Origin: Collinsella sp. UBA6357
GTDB lineage: Bacteria; Actinomycetota; Coriobacteriia; Coriobacteriales; Coriobacteriaceae
Direction: 5' to 3'
Assembly (NCBI GenBank): GCA_002437815.1
Contig: DJRP01000028.1
Coordinates: 49,366-113,365 of the forward strand
Length of the DNA stretch: 64,000 nt
A model generated the notes under the pieces. That model searched no databases and had not been told where the DNA came from. It was given only the letters and a program-made list of their open reading frames with translations. Made by a program: the position numbers and the translations under genes. Shown piece by piece: positions 51,927 through 60,755 of this stretch; position 1 is the first letter of the stretch; each line of letters begins with the position of its first letter.

Positions 51927-52922
51927 CTATTTGAGTTTGATGCGTGCGGCGTCGACCAAGGCGCGCTGACGCTTGCGCTCTTCGCCGGTCAGCTGTTCGA
52001 AAGCGTGGCCGATCAGTGAGGCCAGGACTTGTTGGAACAAGGTGCCGCACATCACGGGAAAGACGACTTCGCCGGGAAAATACTGTGTGGCGATCACGGC
52101 GCCCGATGAGATGTTGCGCATGCCGCACGTGAAGGTCATCGTAGTTGTCTCGCTGTAGGGCAGGTGAAGAAGACGCGCTGCCAGCAATCCGACGGCAAAG
52201 CCCCCTATGGCAAAGCACAGGATAAAGAGCGCGACAAGCAGACGCTCGCTATTCATGTGCAGCACGTAGGGGCTCATGGCGGTCGAGTTCGAGGCGATCA
52301 CGCCCATCATCATAAATTTACATGCCGGAGAGAGCGTGGGGGAGAGCTTCTCGTGTCCCCAGCCGTGGGTGAGTTCGTTTACCACGATCCCCAGCACGGC
52401 GGGAACGGCGATCATAAAGGTCATGTTCTTCATCATGCTCGGCACATCGATCGAGACGGTGGCTCCCAAGAGGAGCTTGAGCGTGAACGGGATCGTCACC
52501 GGCGAGATGACTGACGACGTGAGAATGATGGTGAGGGCGAGCGGGCCGTTTCCGCCGAACATGCTGATCCACATAAAGGCGGTTACCGCCACGGGGACGC
52601 TGTATTCGAGCACGATGCCGCAGACAAGATTGGGGTTGGAGCCAAAGAGCAACGACCCGAGCGTGTGGGCCGCAAGGGGTATGACGATGCTCGAGACCAA
52701 CAACGCAAGAATCAGATGAAGGGGACGACGGAAGACCTCAACCACCTGACGGAAGGTGTTGCTGAGTGCACCTTGAAAGGTCATAAAGGCGAATAGCGTG
52801 GGGACAATGGGCTTCAAAACACCGATCTGGTGCGGAAGCAGCACGCCGAGCACCACGCAGATCGGCACGATAACCTGCATGTGGCTCGCGAGGTACTTTC
52901 CCAGTCCAATCCATCGCTTCAT
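51927..52922 (-). CDS. BASS-family (bile acid:sodium symporter-like) transporter
   Basis: The 331-residue protein has about nine hydrophobic segments and BASS family blocks: TLFAFMTFQGALSNTFRQVV near residue 42, PVAVTAFMWISMFGGNGPLA near residue 109 and CGMRNISSGAVIATQYFPGE near residue 270. BASS proteins carry organic anions with Na+. Substrate is unassigned. It converges with the GalT-like gene and has its own promoter region at 52923-53150. Confidence 0.83.
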   Translation of the reverse strand: MKRWIGLGKYLASHMQVIVPICVVLGVLLPHQIGVLKPIVPTLFAFMTFQGALSNTFRQVVEVFRRPLHLILALLVSSIVIPLAAHTLGSLLFGSNPNLVCGIVLEYSVPVAVTAFMWISMFGGNGPLALTIILTSSVISPVTIPFTLKLLLGATVSIDVPSMMKNMTFMIAVPAVLGIVVNELTHGWGHEKLSPTLSPACKFMMMGVIASNSTAMSPYVLHMNSERLLVALFILCFAIGGFAVGLLAARLLHLPYSETTTMTFTCGMRNISSGAVIATQYFPGEVVFPVMCGTLFQQVLASLIGHAFEQLTGEERKRQRALVDAARIKLK

Positions 52923-53149
52923 ATATGTCTGTGGCCCTTTCTATATAAGCTCAAATTTGTATCGATATCCTAGACGTTGGAGTGCGTGAGCGTCGTCGGT
53001 ATTCCAGATTGTTTCAAGGCCATTACCGCCTTTATCTATATCGAACGGCCTTGCGACGGCAAAGATCTGAGTCCGTTCGGCACGTTATAATCAATTCGTT
53101 CAACTGATCCGCCTGCCGCAGCAGGCGACAACCTAAAGGACTCACTGCC

Positions 53150-53215
53150 ATGAACCGTGAACTGCATCACGGCGGCCTGCCCCTTTCGGGGGTGGGTGCG
53201 CATGCCATCGCTTAA
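53150..53215 (+). CDS. Short upstream reading frame overlapping the recJ start
   Basis: A 21-codon frame, MNRELHHGGLPLSGVGAHAI then Ala, has AAAGGA about 10 nt upstream, a better ribosome site than that of recJ. It ends 14 bp inside recJ, so it could couple or restrain recJ translation. I do not recognise the peptide. Confidence 0.45.
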   Translation: MNRELHHGGLPLSGVGAHAIA

Positions 53216-56200
53216 GACTACCCATCGCTGGTCCGTTGCAAAGCAGAATCCCGAGCTCGAGAAGCAGCTTTCCGCGGGGCTTGGCGTGCCGGCGCTCGTC
53301 GCGCGCATCATGGTCGCCCGCGGTATCGATTCGATAGAGCAGGGGCAGCTATTCCTGACTCCCTCGCTCGACCGCGACTGGGCCGACCCGCTCATCATTC
53401 CCGGGATGGCTGGGGTGGCCGACCGTATCGAGGCCGCCGTGCGCAACGGCGAGCGTATTGCGATCTTCGGCGATTTCGATGTTGACGGTATCACTTCGAC
53501 CTGTTTGCTCACCGAGGCGCTTCGGGCGCTCGGGGGTACGGTCGTTCCGTTCATTCCACATCGGTTCGATGAGGGCTACGGTCTTTCGCGGGCAGCGCTC
53601 GACCGCGTGGTCCAGCTTGCCGACCCTCAACTTATCGTGACCGTCGACAACGGTATCTCTGCCAAGGGCGAGGTCTCCTATCTCGAAGGCCTTGGTATCG
53701 ACCTGGTGGTAACCGACCACCACGAGCCCTCCGATCAGGTGCCTCGGGGCGTGCCGCTGACCGACCCCAAGCTTGTGGACGGGGGGCCGTCACGTGAACT
53801 GGCGGGAGCCGGCGTGGCGCTCAAACTCGTCCAGGTGCTGGGCGAGCGCCTTGGCAAGCCATCGCTGTGGCGTTCTCTTATCGAGGTAGCGGCACTTGGC
53901 ACCGTCTCGGACATGATGCCGCTCACGCCCGAGAACCGCGCGCTTGTCGCCGAGGGTATCCAGCAGATGCGTGTGACGGCGCGTCCGGGCTATATTGCAC
54001 TTGCCGCGCTCACCAAGACCGATCTTTCGACCATCACGGCCGATGGGCTCTCGTTTTCGCTCATTCCCCGCCTGAACGCCGCCGGACGCATGGCCGACCC
54101 CAAACTGGCCCTTGATTTGCTTTTGGCGCGTGATCCCGTTGAGGCTGCATCTCTTGCGGCGCAGCTTGAGGACATCAATCGCCAGCGCCGCGAGATCGAG
54201 GCTGACCTGACGCGCGATGCCATTGCCAAGGTCGAGCAGACCTACGATGGCGGCCGGGCTATCGTCGTGGGCGGTGAGGGCTGGCATGAGGGTGTCAAAG
54301 GCATCGTCGCAAGTCGTTTGGTCAACCGTTACCACGTCCCGGCGCTGCTCTTCTCGATTGAAGATGGCATCGCGCGTGGATCGGGCCGCTCGGTGGGCAA
54401 GGTCAACCTCTTCGATGCCGTCGAGCGTTGCTCGGACCTGCTGATTCGCCGGGGCGGGCATGCGGGCGCCGTCGGTGTGACCATCGAGGCGTCCAAGCTC
54501 GATGAGTTCCGCCGTCGCCTCGCTGCCGTCCTGTCGGAGCTTCCGGCTGAGGATTTTGAGGATACCCAGGAGGTGGCCGCGACGGTCAAGCTTTCTGAGC
54601 TCGATATCGCGACCATCGAGCAGGTTTCGCGTCTGGAGCCCTTCGGGCAGGGCAACAAGGTGCCGCTGCTTGCGGCTACCGGCGTCACGATGGCCGACCG
54701 CGCCGTGGTGGGCAAGACCGGTGAGCATATGCGCTTCATCGCTACCGACGGCGCTTCGAGCGTCGCGGCTATCATGTTCCGTGTTCCGCAGATCGATCGG
54801 ATGATTGCATGCGATAGCGCTGTCGACCTTGTGTTCGAGGCCGTGGCAGAGCATTGGCAGGGGCGCGTCAAACCCAAACTCATGGTCAAAGATATCCTGG
54901 CGTGCGACGCCTCGCCGGTTGCAATCGAGGATCCCTCATGCGAGCTCAACCGCGAGACACGCTCGCCGGAGGAGCATTTGCATATGGAGTCGCGGCGTCG
55001 CGATATGCTTGCCCAGCTATCTTATCCCGAGCTCACGCGCTCGCTTATTCACTCCTTCATAGGAACCAACCAGCCTCATCCGGCACAGACCGAGGCACTC
55101 GATGCGCTTGCGGCGCACGAGAGCACCCTTGCCGTCATGGGAACGGGTCGGGGAAAATCGCTCATCTTCCACGTGCATGCTGCGCGCGAGGCGATCCTGC
55201 GCGGGCAGGCGAGCATTTTCGTCTATCCGCTTCGTGCCCTGGTGGCCGATCAGGCGTTCCACCTCTCGCAGAAGATGGCCCAGCTCGGTATCGGCGTGGG
55301 TGTGCTCACGGGCGAGACGCTTGAACCGGCTCGTGACGCGGTTTTTGCCGGCTTGGCTGCCGGATCCATCGGTATCGTGCTCACCACGCCCGAGTTCCTC
55401 TTGCTCCACCGCGAGCGATTTGCTCGGTCGGGGCGTGTGGGGTTCGTCGTTGTCGATGAGGCCCATCACGCCGGCCTTGCCAAGGGCGGGGATCGTAGCG
55501 CCTATCTCGAGATGCCCCAGATTCTATCGGCCCTAGGTGATCCCGTGGTCCTCGCAACCACGGCGACGGCGACCGCGCCTGTCGTGGCTGAGCTCGCTCG
55601 CGTGCTTCCGGTGACGCGCACTGTTGTTGACGAGACGGTGCGCGAGAACCTTGAGGTCGAGGACGACCGCGATCTTTCCGGCCGGGAGAACCGTCTCGTT
55701 TCCATCGTCGCCACGGGCGAGAAGTGCGTCATATATGTCAATTCACGCGACCAGTCCGTGGCCCTTGCCCGCACGCTGCGCAAGCGTATCCCCGATTGCG
55801 CGCCGCGTATCGCCTTTTACAACGCCGGGCTCACGCGTCCGGATCGGCATCGCGTCGAGGACGCCTTTCGCGACGGGGAGCTCTCTTGCATCGTGTCGAC
55901 CTCGGCCTTCGGTGAGGGTGTCAACCTTCCCGATATCCGGCATGTGGTGCTCTATCACATGCCGTTCGGCGCCATCGAGTTCAACCAGATGAGCGGCCGG
56001 GCCGGGCGTGACGGAAAGCCCGCGCTCATCCATCTGCTCTACTCGTCGCGCGATGCACGCATCAACGAGCGTCTGCTCGATTGCTACGCCCCCGAGCGCG
56101 ACGAGCTCGTTATCCTGTATCGAGCGCTGCAGACTATGTGGCGCTCCAACCGGGGAAAGACCGGCGAGGATGCCTTCCAGGCGACTGATATCGATATCGC

Positions 56201-56489
56201 CCAGATGTGCTTGGCCATTGACGCGCGCACGCCGGTTGACGAACGCGCGGTGGCCAGCGGCCTGGGAATCTTCGAGGAACTCGGTTTCCTGCATGTTTCG
56301 GGGTATGAAGAAACCCGTTGCATCCAGATGTCCCAGAATCCGGGGCATGTCCAACTGAGCAGGTCGATTCGTTATCTTGAGGGTCTGCGCGCCCGCATGG
56401 AGTTCTCGGCGTTTCGCGCTTGGGCGCTCGATTCCTCTGCATCTGATATGCTAGCCAGAGTGAACCGCCCGATTACTCCGCGGGCCTAG
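53202..56489 (+). CDS. recJ: RecJ exonuclease fused to a RecQ-like DEAH helicase
   Basis: The 1095-residue protein has a complete RecJ module first: FGDFDVDGI near residue 87, VTVDNGIS, VVTDHHEP (DHH) near residue 168, GRMADPKLAL and RRGGHAGAVGV (DHHA1) near residue 412, followed by the RecJ OB region. From about residue 600 a superfamily 2 helicase begins: MGTGRGKSLIF, VVVDEAHHAG, VLATTATATA, YVNSRDQ and QMSGRAGRDGKP. RecJ degrades single-stranded DNA 5' to 3' and RecQ unwinds it; both act together in recombination repair, here on one chain. ATG 53202 is chosen over GTG 53157. Confidence 0.9.
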   Translation: MPSLKTTHRWSVAKQNPELEKQLSAGLGVPALVARIMVARGIDSIEQGQLFLTPSLDRDWADPLIIPGMAGVADRIEAAVRNGERIAIFGDFDVDGITSTCLLTEALRALGGTVVPFIPHRFDEGYGLSRAALDRVVQLADPQLIVTVDNGISAKGEVSYLEGLGIDLVVTDHHEPSDQVPRGVPLTDPKLVDGGPSRELAGAGVALKLVQVLGERLGKPSLWRSLIEVAALGTVSDMMPLTPENRALVAEGIQQMRVTARPGYIALAALTKTDLSTITADGLSFSLIPRLNAAGRMADPKLALDLLLARDPVEAASLAAQLEDINRQRREIEADLTRDAIAKVEQTYDGGRAIVVGGEGWHEGVKGIVASRLVNRYHVPALLFSIEDGIARGSGRSVGKVNLFDAVERCSDLLIRRGGHAGAVGVTIEASKLDEFRRRLAAVLSELPAEDFEDTQEVAATVKLSELDIATIEQVSRLEPFGQGNKVPLLAATGVTMADRAVVGKTGEHMRFIATDGASSVAAIMFRVPQIDRMIACDSAVDLVFEAVAEHWQGRVKPKLMVKDILACDASPVAIEDPSCELNRETRSPEEHLHMESRRRDMLAQLSYPELTRSLIHSFIGTNQPHPAQTEALDALAAHESTLAVMGTGRGKSLIFHVHAAREAILRGQASIFVYPLRALVADQAFHLSQKMAQLGIGVGVLTGETLEPARDAVFAGLAAGSIGIVLTTPEFLLLHRERFARSGRVGFVVVDEAHHAGLAKGGDRSAYLEMPQILSALGDPVVLATTATATAPVVAELARVLPVTRTVVDETVRENLEVEDDRDLSGRENRLVSIVATGEKCVIYVNSRDQSVALARTLRKRIPDCAPRIAFYNAGLTRPDRHRVEDAFRDGELSCIVSTSAFGEGVNLPDIRHVVLYHMPFGAIEFNQMSGRAGRDGKPALIHLLYSSRDARINERLLDCYAPERDELVILYRALQTMWRSNRGKTGEDAFQATDIDIAQMCLAIDARTPVDERAVASGLGIFEELGFLHVSGYEETRCIQMSQNPGHVQLSRSIRYLEGLRARMEFSAFRAWALDSSASDMLARVNRPITPRA

Positions 56490-56503
56490 GGGAGGGGATC
56501 TTC

Positions 56504-58864
56504 ATGGACGCCACAACCCGCGCCGCACACGATGCCACGCTTCGACCGTCTTCAGAGATGGTGCACTATCGGCATGCCGACGATCTGCCGCCCGAGATCA
56601 TGGCTGACAACTTCGACCGCCTCGAGCGCCTGTGCGTCAAATACATGAACGAGAGCGACTACGCTAAGGTGGAACAGGCGTACTGCTTTGCTGCCGAGAA
56701 ACATTGCGCTCAAAAGCGTCGCTCGGGAGAGATGTACATCAACCATCCTGTCGAAGTGGCTATCATCCTGGCCGATCTCAAGATGGACTGCGACGTTGTG
56801 TGCGCGGCACTTCTCCACGATACGGTCGAAGATACCGAGACCTCGCTGGCGGATGTGTCCAGCCTTTTCGGTGATACCGTGGCCGAGCTCGTCGATGGCG
56901 TGACCAAACTCACCAACATCGAGGTCGACAGCATGGACGAGAAGCAGGCGCTTACCTTGCGCAAGATGTTCCTCGCCATGTCCAAGGACATCCGTGTCAT
57001 CATCGTCAAGCTCGCCGATCGTTTGCACAACATGCGTACGCTGGCGGCGCTGCGCGAGGACCGTCGCCTCTTCAAGGCACGCGAGACCATGGACGTCTAT
57101 GCCCCGCTCGCCGACCGTCTGGGCATGAGTTCCATCAAATGGGAACTCGAGGACCTGTCGTTCTTCTATCTAGAACCCGATGCCTATCAGCGTATCGCAC
57201 GCATGGTGGCCGAATCGCGCGAGGTTCGTGAGCGCTTCCTCTCCGAGACGATCAAGACTTTGACCGATGAGCTCGATCGCATCGGACTCAAGGATTTCCA
57301 GATCAACGGACGTTCCAAGCACTATTGGTCCATCTACATGAAGATGAAGCGTAAGGGCAAGGAATTCTCCGAAATATACGATCTGGTGGCATTGCGCGTC
57401 ATCACGCATTCCGTGCGCGACTGTTACTCGGCGCTCGGTGCGGTCCATACCTTGTGGCACCCCATGCCGGGACGCTTTAAAGACTATATCGCCATGCCCA
57501 AGGTCAACAATTACCAGTCACTGCACACGACGGTGATCGGTCCCACGGCACGCCCACTCGAGATCCAGATCCGCACCTACGAGATGCACGAGCAGGCCGA
57601 GTATGGTATCGCCGCGCACTGGCTCTATAAGAAATCAGGTGGCTCGACGGCGGCTAAGACCAATGATGCACAAAGGCTTGACGACCAGATCAACTGGCTC
57701 AAGCACTCACTGGACTGGGCTGCTTCAGACGAGATCACCGATGCCAAGGAATATCTGCATTCGCTCAAGGTCGACCTGTTCGATCAAGAGATCTTCGTGT
57801 TCACCCCCAAGGGCGAGGTCATGGCGCTACGGGCCGGTTCCACACCGCTCGACTTTGCCTATGCCGTTCACACCGAGGTGGGAAACCATTGCGTGGGCGC
57901 CAAGATCAACGGCGTGGTGGCGCCGCTCACCCATGAGATCAAGACGGGCGATCGCGTCGAGATTCTCACCAACAAGAACTCCAAGCCGTCCCGCGACTGG
58001 CTCAAGATCGTCAAGACCCCATCGGCTAAATCTAAGATAAGGCGCTACTTTGCCGCTGCGACCAAAGATGACGATGCCACGACCGGTCGAGATATCCTTG
58101 CCAAAGATCTGCGAAAGCGTGGATATGGCATCTCGACTCCGCGATCTACCCGTGCTCTCAACACGGTTGCCGAGCAGATGAACTATAAGCAGCTTGAGGA
58201 TCTGTTCGCCGCGGTCGGCGCCGGCAAGGTCGCTCCACGTGCCGTGGGAAACAAGGTCGAGCAGATCCTGGACCCCAAGCCCGAGGAACAGCTCTCAAAG
58301 CAAGAAGCCATCGCCGAGGTCGTCAAGCAGCCTGCGCGCGGCTCCAACCGCAAGCCCCAGGGCAAGGCCAAGAAGGCCAGCAACGGTGTTGTGGTCAAAG
58401 GTCATGCGGGAGACGGGCTTCTGGTGCGTCTCGCCCACTGCTGCAATCCTGTGGCGGGAGACGATATCGTCGGTTTTATCACACGCGGTCGCGGCGTGTC
58501 GGTGCATCGTGCCAATTGCCCTAACGTCAAGGGTCTCATGGCGCATCCTGAGCGCATGATCGATGTTGAGTGGGACGGTACGGCCGATGCCCTGTTCCAG
58601 GTTGAGATCGTGGTCGAATGCCTCGATCGAATGGGGCTGCTCAAGGACGTCACCATCGCGATCGGTGATGCCGGCGGCAACATCCTGTCCGCCGCGACGT
58701 CCACCAATCGCGAAGGAATCGCGACGTTGCGATTCCTGGTCGAGATCTCAGATGCCAGCGGTTTGGATCCTCTGCTCAACTCCATCAGCCGCGTCGATTC
58801 GGTCTACGACGCCCGACGTCTCATGCCCGGCGAGGGCGGGGCGCAGCTCAAGCGCCGGTCTTAA
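56504..58864 (+). CDS. relA: Bifunctional (p)ppGpp synthetase/hydrolase, RelA/SpoT family
   Basis: The 786-residue protein has an HD hydrolase domain (YINHPVEVAIILADL near residue 75, ALLHDTVEDTE near residue 103), the synthetase region with RSKHYWSIYMKMKRKG near residue 270 and YDLVALRVI, a TGS domain (EIFVFTPKGEVMALRAGSTP near residue 429), a zinc-finger-like LAHCCNPVAGDDI near residue 643 and a C-terminal ACT domain. It makes and degrades (p)ppGpp. It starts 14 bp after recJ and is likely co-transcribed. The HD and synthetase motifs look intact. Confidence 0.95.
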   Translation: MDATTRAAHDATLRPSSEMVHYRHADDLPPEIMADNFDRLERLCVKYMNESDYAKVEQAYCFAAEKHCAQKRRSGEMYINHPVEVAIILADLKMDCDVVCAALLHDTVEDTETSLADVSSLFGDTVAELVDGVTKLTNIEVDSMDEKQALTLRKMFLAMSKDIRVIIVKLADRLHNMRTLAALREDRRLFKARETMDVYAPLADRLGMSSIKWELEDLSFFYLEPDAYQRIARMVAESREVRERFLSETIKTLTDELDRIGLKDFQINGRSKHYWSIYMKMKRKGKEFSEIYDLVALRVITHSVRDCYSALGAVHTLWHPMPGRFKDYIAMPKVNNYQSLHTTVIGPTARPLEIQIRTYEMHEQAEYGIAAHWLYKKSGGSTAAKTNDAQRLDDQINWLKHSLDWAASDEITDAKEYLHSLKVDLFDQEIFVFTPKGEVMALRAGSTPLDFAYAVHTEVGNHCVGAKINGVVAPLTHEIKTGDRVEILTNKNSKPSRDWLKIVKTPSAKSKIRRYFAAATKDDDATTGRDILAKDLRKRGYGISTPRSTRALNTVAEQMNYKQLEDLFAAVGAGKVAPRAVGNKVEQILDPKPEEQLSKQEAIAEVVKQPARGSNRKPQGKAKKASNGVVVKGHAGDGLLVRLAHCCNPVAGDDIVGFITRGRGVSVHRANCPNVKGLMAHPERMIDVEWDGTADALFQVEIVVECLDRMGLLKDVTIAIGDAGGNILSAATSTNREGIATLRFLVEISDASGLDPLLNSISRVDSVYDARRLMPGEGGAQLKRRS

Positions 58865-58882
58865 GAAAGGTTTATCTATCCC

Positions 58883-59578
58883 ATGGCTTTAGATGTAACT
58901 CCTCACGGCTCGGTGCAGGTCGAGTCCGTCGTCAACGGACCCATCGAGACCAACACCTACTTTTTTGGCTGCGATGGCGCGTGGGTCGTTATCGATCCGG
59001 CGTGGGAAGGGGAGAAGCTCGTCGAGCATTTCCGCTCCGTGCATCCCGAAGAGACGCTGCTGGGGGCCGTCTGCACGCACGGACACGCCGACCACGTGGG
59101 CGGTGTCGCAGGTGTTCGCCGCGAGTTGGGTGAGCATGCGGTCTTTGAGCTTAACGCCAAGGACATCGAGACCGCGAAGACGAACATTCGCGAGCAGCGC
59201 GAGATGTGGAGCATCGAGACGCCCGCTCCGGGTGAACCTACGCGTCTGCTTGCCGAAGGGGATACTGTTGAGGTCGGCGACGCTGTGCTGCAGATCATCG
59301 AGACACCGGGCCACACCCCGGGCGGCATTGTCCTTTTCGCTGCGACGGATAACGGAAACATCGCCTTTGTGGGCGACACGCTCTTTCCGGGCGGGCACGG
59401 ACGTACCGACCTTTCCGGTGGTAACGAGGTCGACATGATGCACTCGCTTGCAAAGTTGGGACGCATCCTTCCGCCGAGTACGGTTTGCTATACCGGACAC
59501 GGCCAGACAACAACCATGGAGCGGGAGCTGGCGACCAATCCGTTTATGCAGTGGGCGTGTAGGCGTTACAACAAATAA
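58883..59578 (+). CDS. Metallo-beta-lactamase-fold hydrolase (glyoxalase II-like)
   Basis: The 231-residue protein has the zinc-binding set CTHGHADHVGG near residue 68, ETPGHTPGGIVLF near residue 138, VGDTLFPGGHGRTDLSGG near residue 159 and YTGHGQTT near 206. This matches small hydrolases annotated as hydroxyacylglutathione hydrolase-like. The true substrate is unclear, as glutathione is rare in such anaerobes. It starts 18 bp after relA and is often encoded next to it. Confidence 0.85.
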   Translation: MALDVTPHGSVQVESVVNGPIETNTYFFGCDGAWVVIDPAWEGEKLVEHFRSVHPEETLLGAVCTHGHADHVGGVAGVRRELGEHAVFELNAKDIETAKTNIREQREMWSIETPAPGEPTRLLAEGDTVEVGDAVLQIIETPGHTPGGIVLFAATDNGNIAFVGDTLFPGGHGRTDLSGGNEVDMMHSLAKLGRILPPSTVCYTGHGQTTTMERELATNPFMQWACRRYNK

Positions 59579-59708
59579 GAGATCAAGAATCCGGTTCGAT
59601 GTGCGGGGGTTGGCGGTTACGTCAACCCCCGTTTGCGCCAACGGGGCAATTGGGCGGATGAACGGTCGAAAATCAGCTAAAGTGCCCATTTTGATGAACA
59701 AACGAACG

Positions 59709-59736
59709 TTTATGTTTTAGCGTGCCGTGGTAAAAT
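59709..59736 (+). promoter_or_regulatory. Possible promoter of fba
   Basis: TAAAAT at 59731-59736 is a good -10 box. TTTATG at 59709-59714, 16 bp upstream, is a poor -35 box. Confidence 0.45.
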
Positions 59737-59776
59737 CACAGGCGTTATCGGAGCAACCTTACAGGAGGTTTCTTTT

Positions 59777-60643
59777 ATGCTCGTCAACGCAGCAGACATG
59801 CTCAAGAAGGCCGAGGCCGGCAAGTACGCTCTCGGTGCCTTCAACACCAACAACCTCGAGTGGACCCTGGCTATCCTCCAGGCCGCCGAGGAGGCCAAGT
59901 CCCCGCTGATCCTCCAGTGCACCGCTGGTGCCGCCAAGTGGATGGGCGGCTTCAAGGTCTGCGCCGACATGGTCAAGGCTGCCGTCGAGGCTACGGGCGT
60001 CACCGTCCCCGTCGCTCTGCATCTCGATCACGGTTCTTACGAGGACTGCTTCAAGTGCATCGAGGCTGGCTTCACGTCCATCATGTATGACGGCTCTCAC
60101 GAGGAGACCTTCCAGCTCAATCTCGATCGCACCAAGGAGCTCGTCGAGCTCGCCCATTCCAAGGGCATGTCCATCGAGGCTGAGGTCGGTGGCATCGGCG
60201 GCACCGAGGACGGCGTGACCTCCAACGGCGAGCTCGCAGATCCGGCTGAGTGCAAGCAGATCGCCGACCTGGGCGTTGACTTCCTTGCTTGCGGCATCGG
60301 CAACATCCACGGTGTCTATCCTGCGGATTGGGCTGGCCTTTCCTTCGAGCGTCTGGGCGAGATCAAGGCCCAGACCGGTGACCTGCCTCTCGTTCTTCAC
60401 GGCGGTACTGGCATTCCCGAGGATCAGATCAAGAAGGCCATTTCCCTGGGCATCTCCAAGATCAACGTCAACACCGACCTTCAGCTCGTCTTCGCCAAGG
60501 GCGTCCGCGAGTACATCGAGGCCGGCAAGGACCAGCAGGGCAAGGGCTTCGACCCCCGCAAGCTCCTCAAGCCTGGTCGCGACAACATCGTCGCCCGCAC
60601 TAAGGAGCTCATGGAGGAGTTCGGTTCTGTCAACCAGGCCTAA
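59777..60643 (+). CDS. fba: Class II fructose-1,6-bisphosphate aldolase
   Basis: The 288-residue zinc-dependent aldolase splits fructose 1,6-bisphosphate in glycolysis. It has LHLDHGSYEDC near residue 78, SIMYDGSHEE, IEAEVGGIGGTEDG near residue 133, GNIHGVYP near 175 and VLHGGTGIPEDQIKKAISLG near residue 209. Strong bias to C-ending codons (AAG, CTC, GTC) and a good ribosome site (ACAGGAGG) indicate high expression. It is monocistronic, with its own promoter and terminator. Confidence 0.95.
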   Translation: MLVNAADMLKKAEAGKYALGAFNTNNLEWTLAILQAAEEAKSPLILQCTAGAAKWMGGFKVCADMVKAAVEATGVTVPVALHLDHGSYEDCFKCIEAGFTSIMYDGSHEETFQLNLDRTKELVELAHSKGMSIEAEVGGIGGTEDGVTSNGELADPAECKQIADLGVDFLACGIGNIHGVYPADWAGLSFERLGEIKAQTGDLPLVLHGGTGIPEDQIKKAISLGISKINVNTDLQLVFAKGVREYIEAGKDQQGKGFDPRKLLKPGRDNIVARTKELMEEFGSVNQA

Positions 60644-60667
60644 TTCTCTTCTCATTTGAGAATCGAG

Positions 60668-60703
60668 GCGTCTCTTTCGCTTTGTGCGAAAGAGGCGCTT
60701 TTT
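60668..60703 (+). terminator. Terminator after fba
   Basis: GCGTCTCTTTCGC at 60668-60680 pairs with GCGAAAGAGGCGC at 60686-60698 (one G-T pair) around TTTGT, followed by TTTTTG. Confidence 0.9.
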
Positions 60704-60755
60704 GTATCTGTTCCGGCTCGTTACAATGGCACAAATGACGGAATGGGTGACGTGC

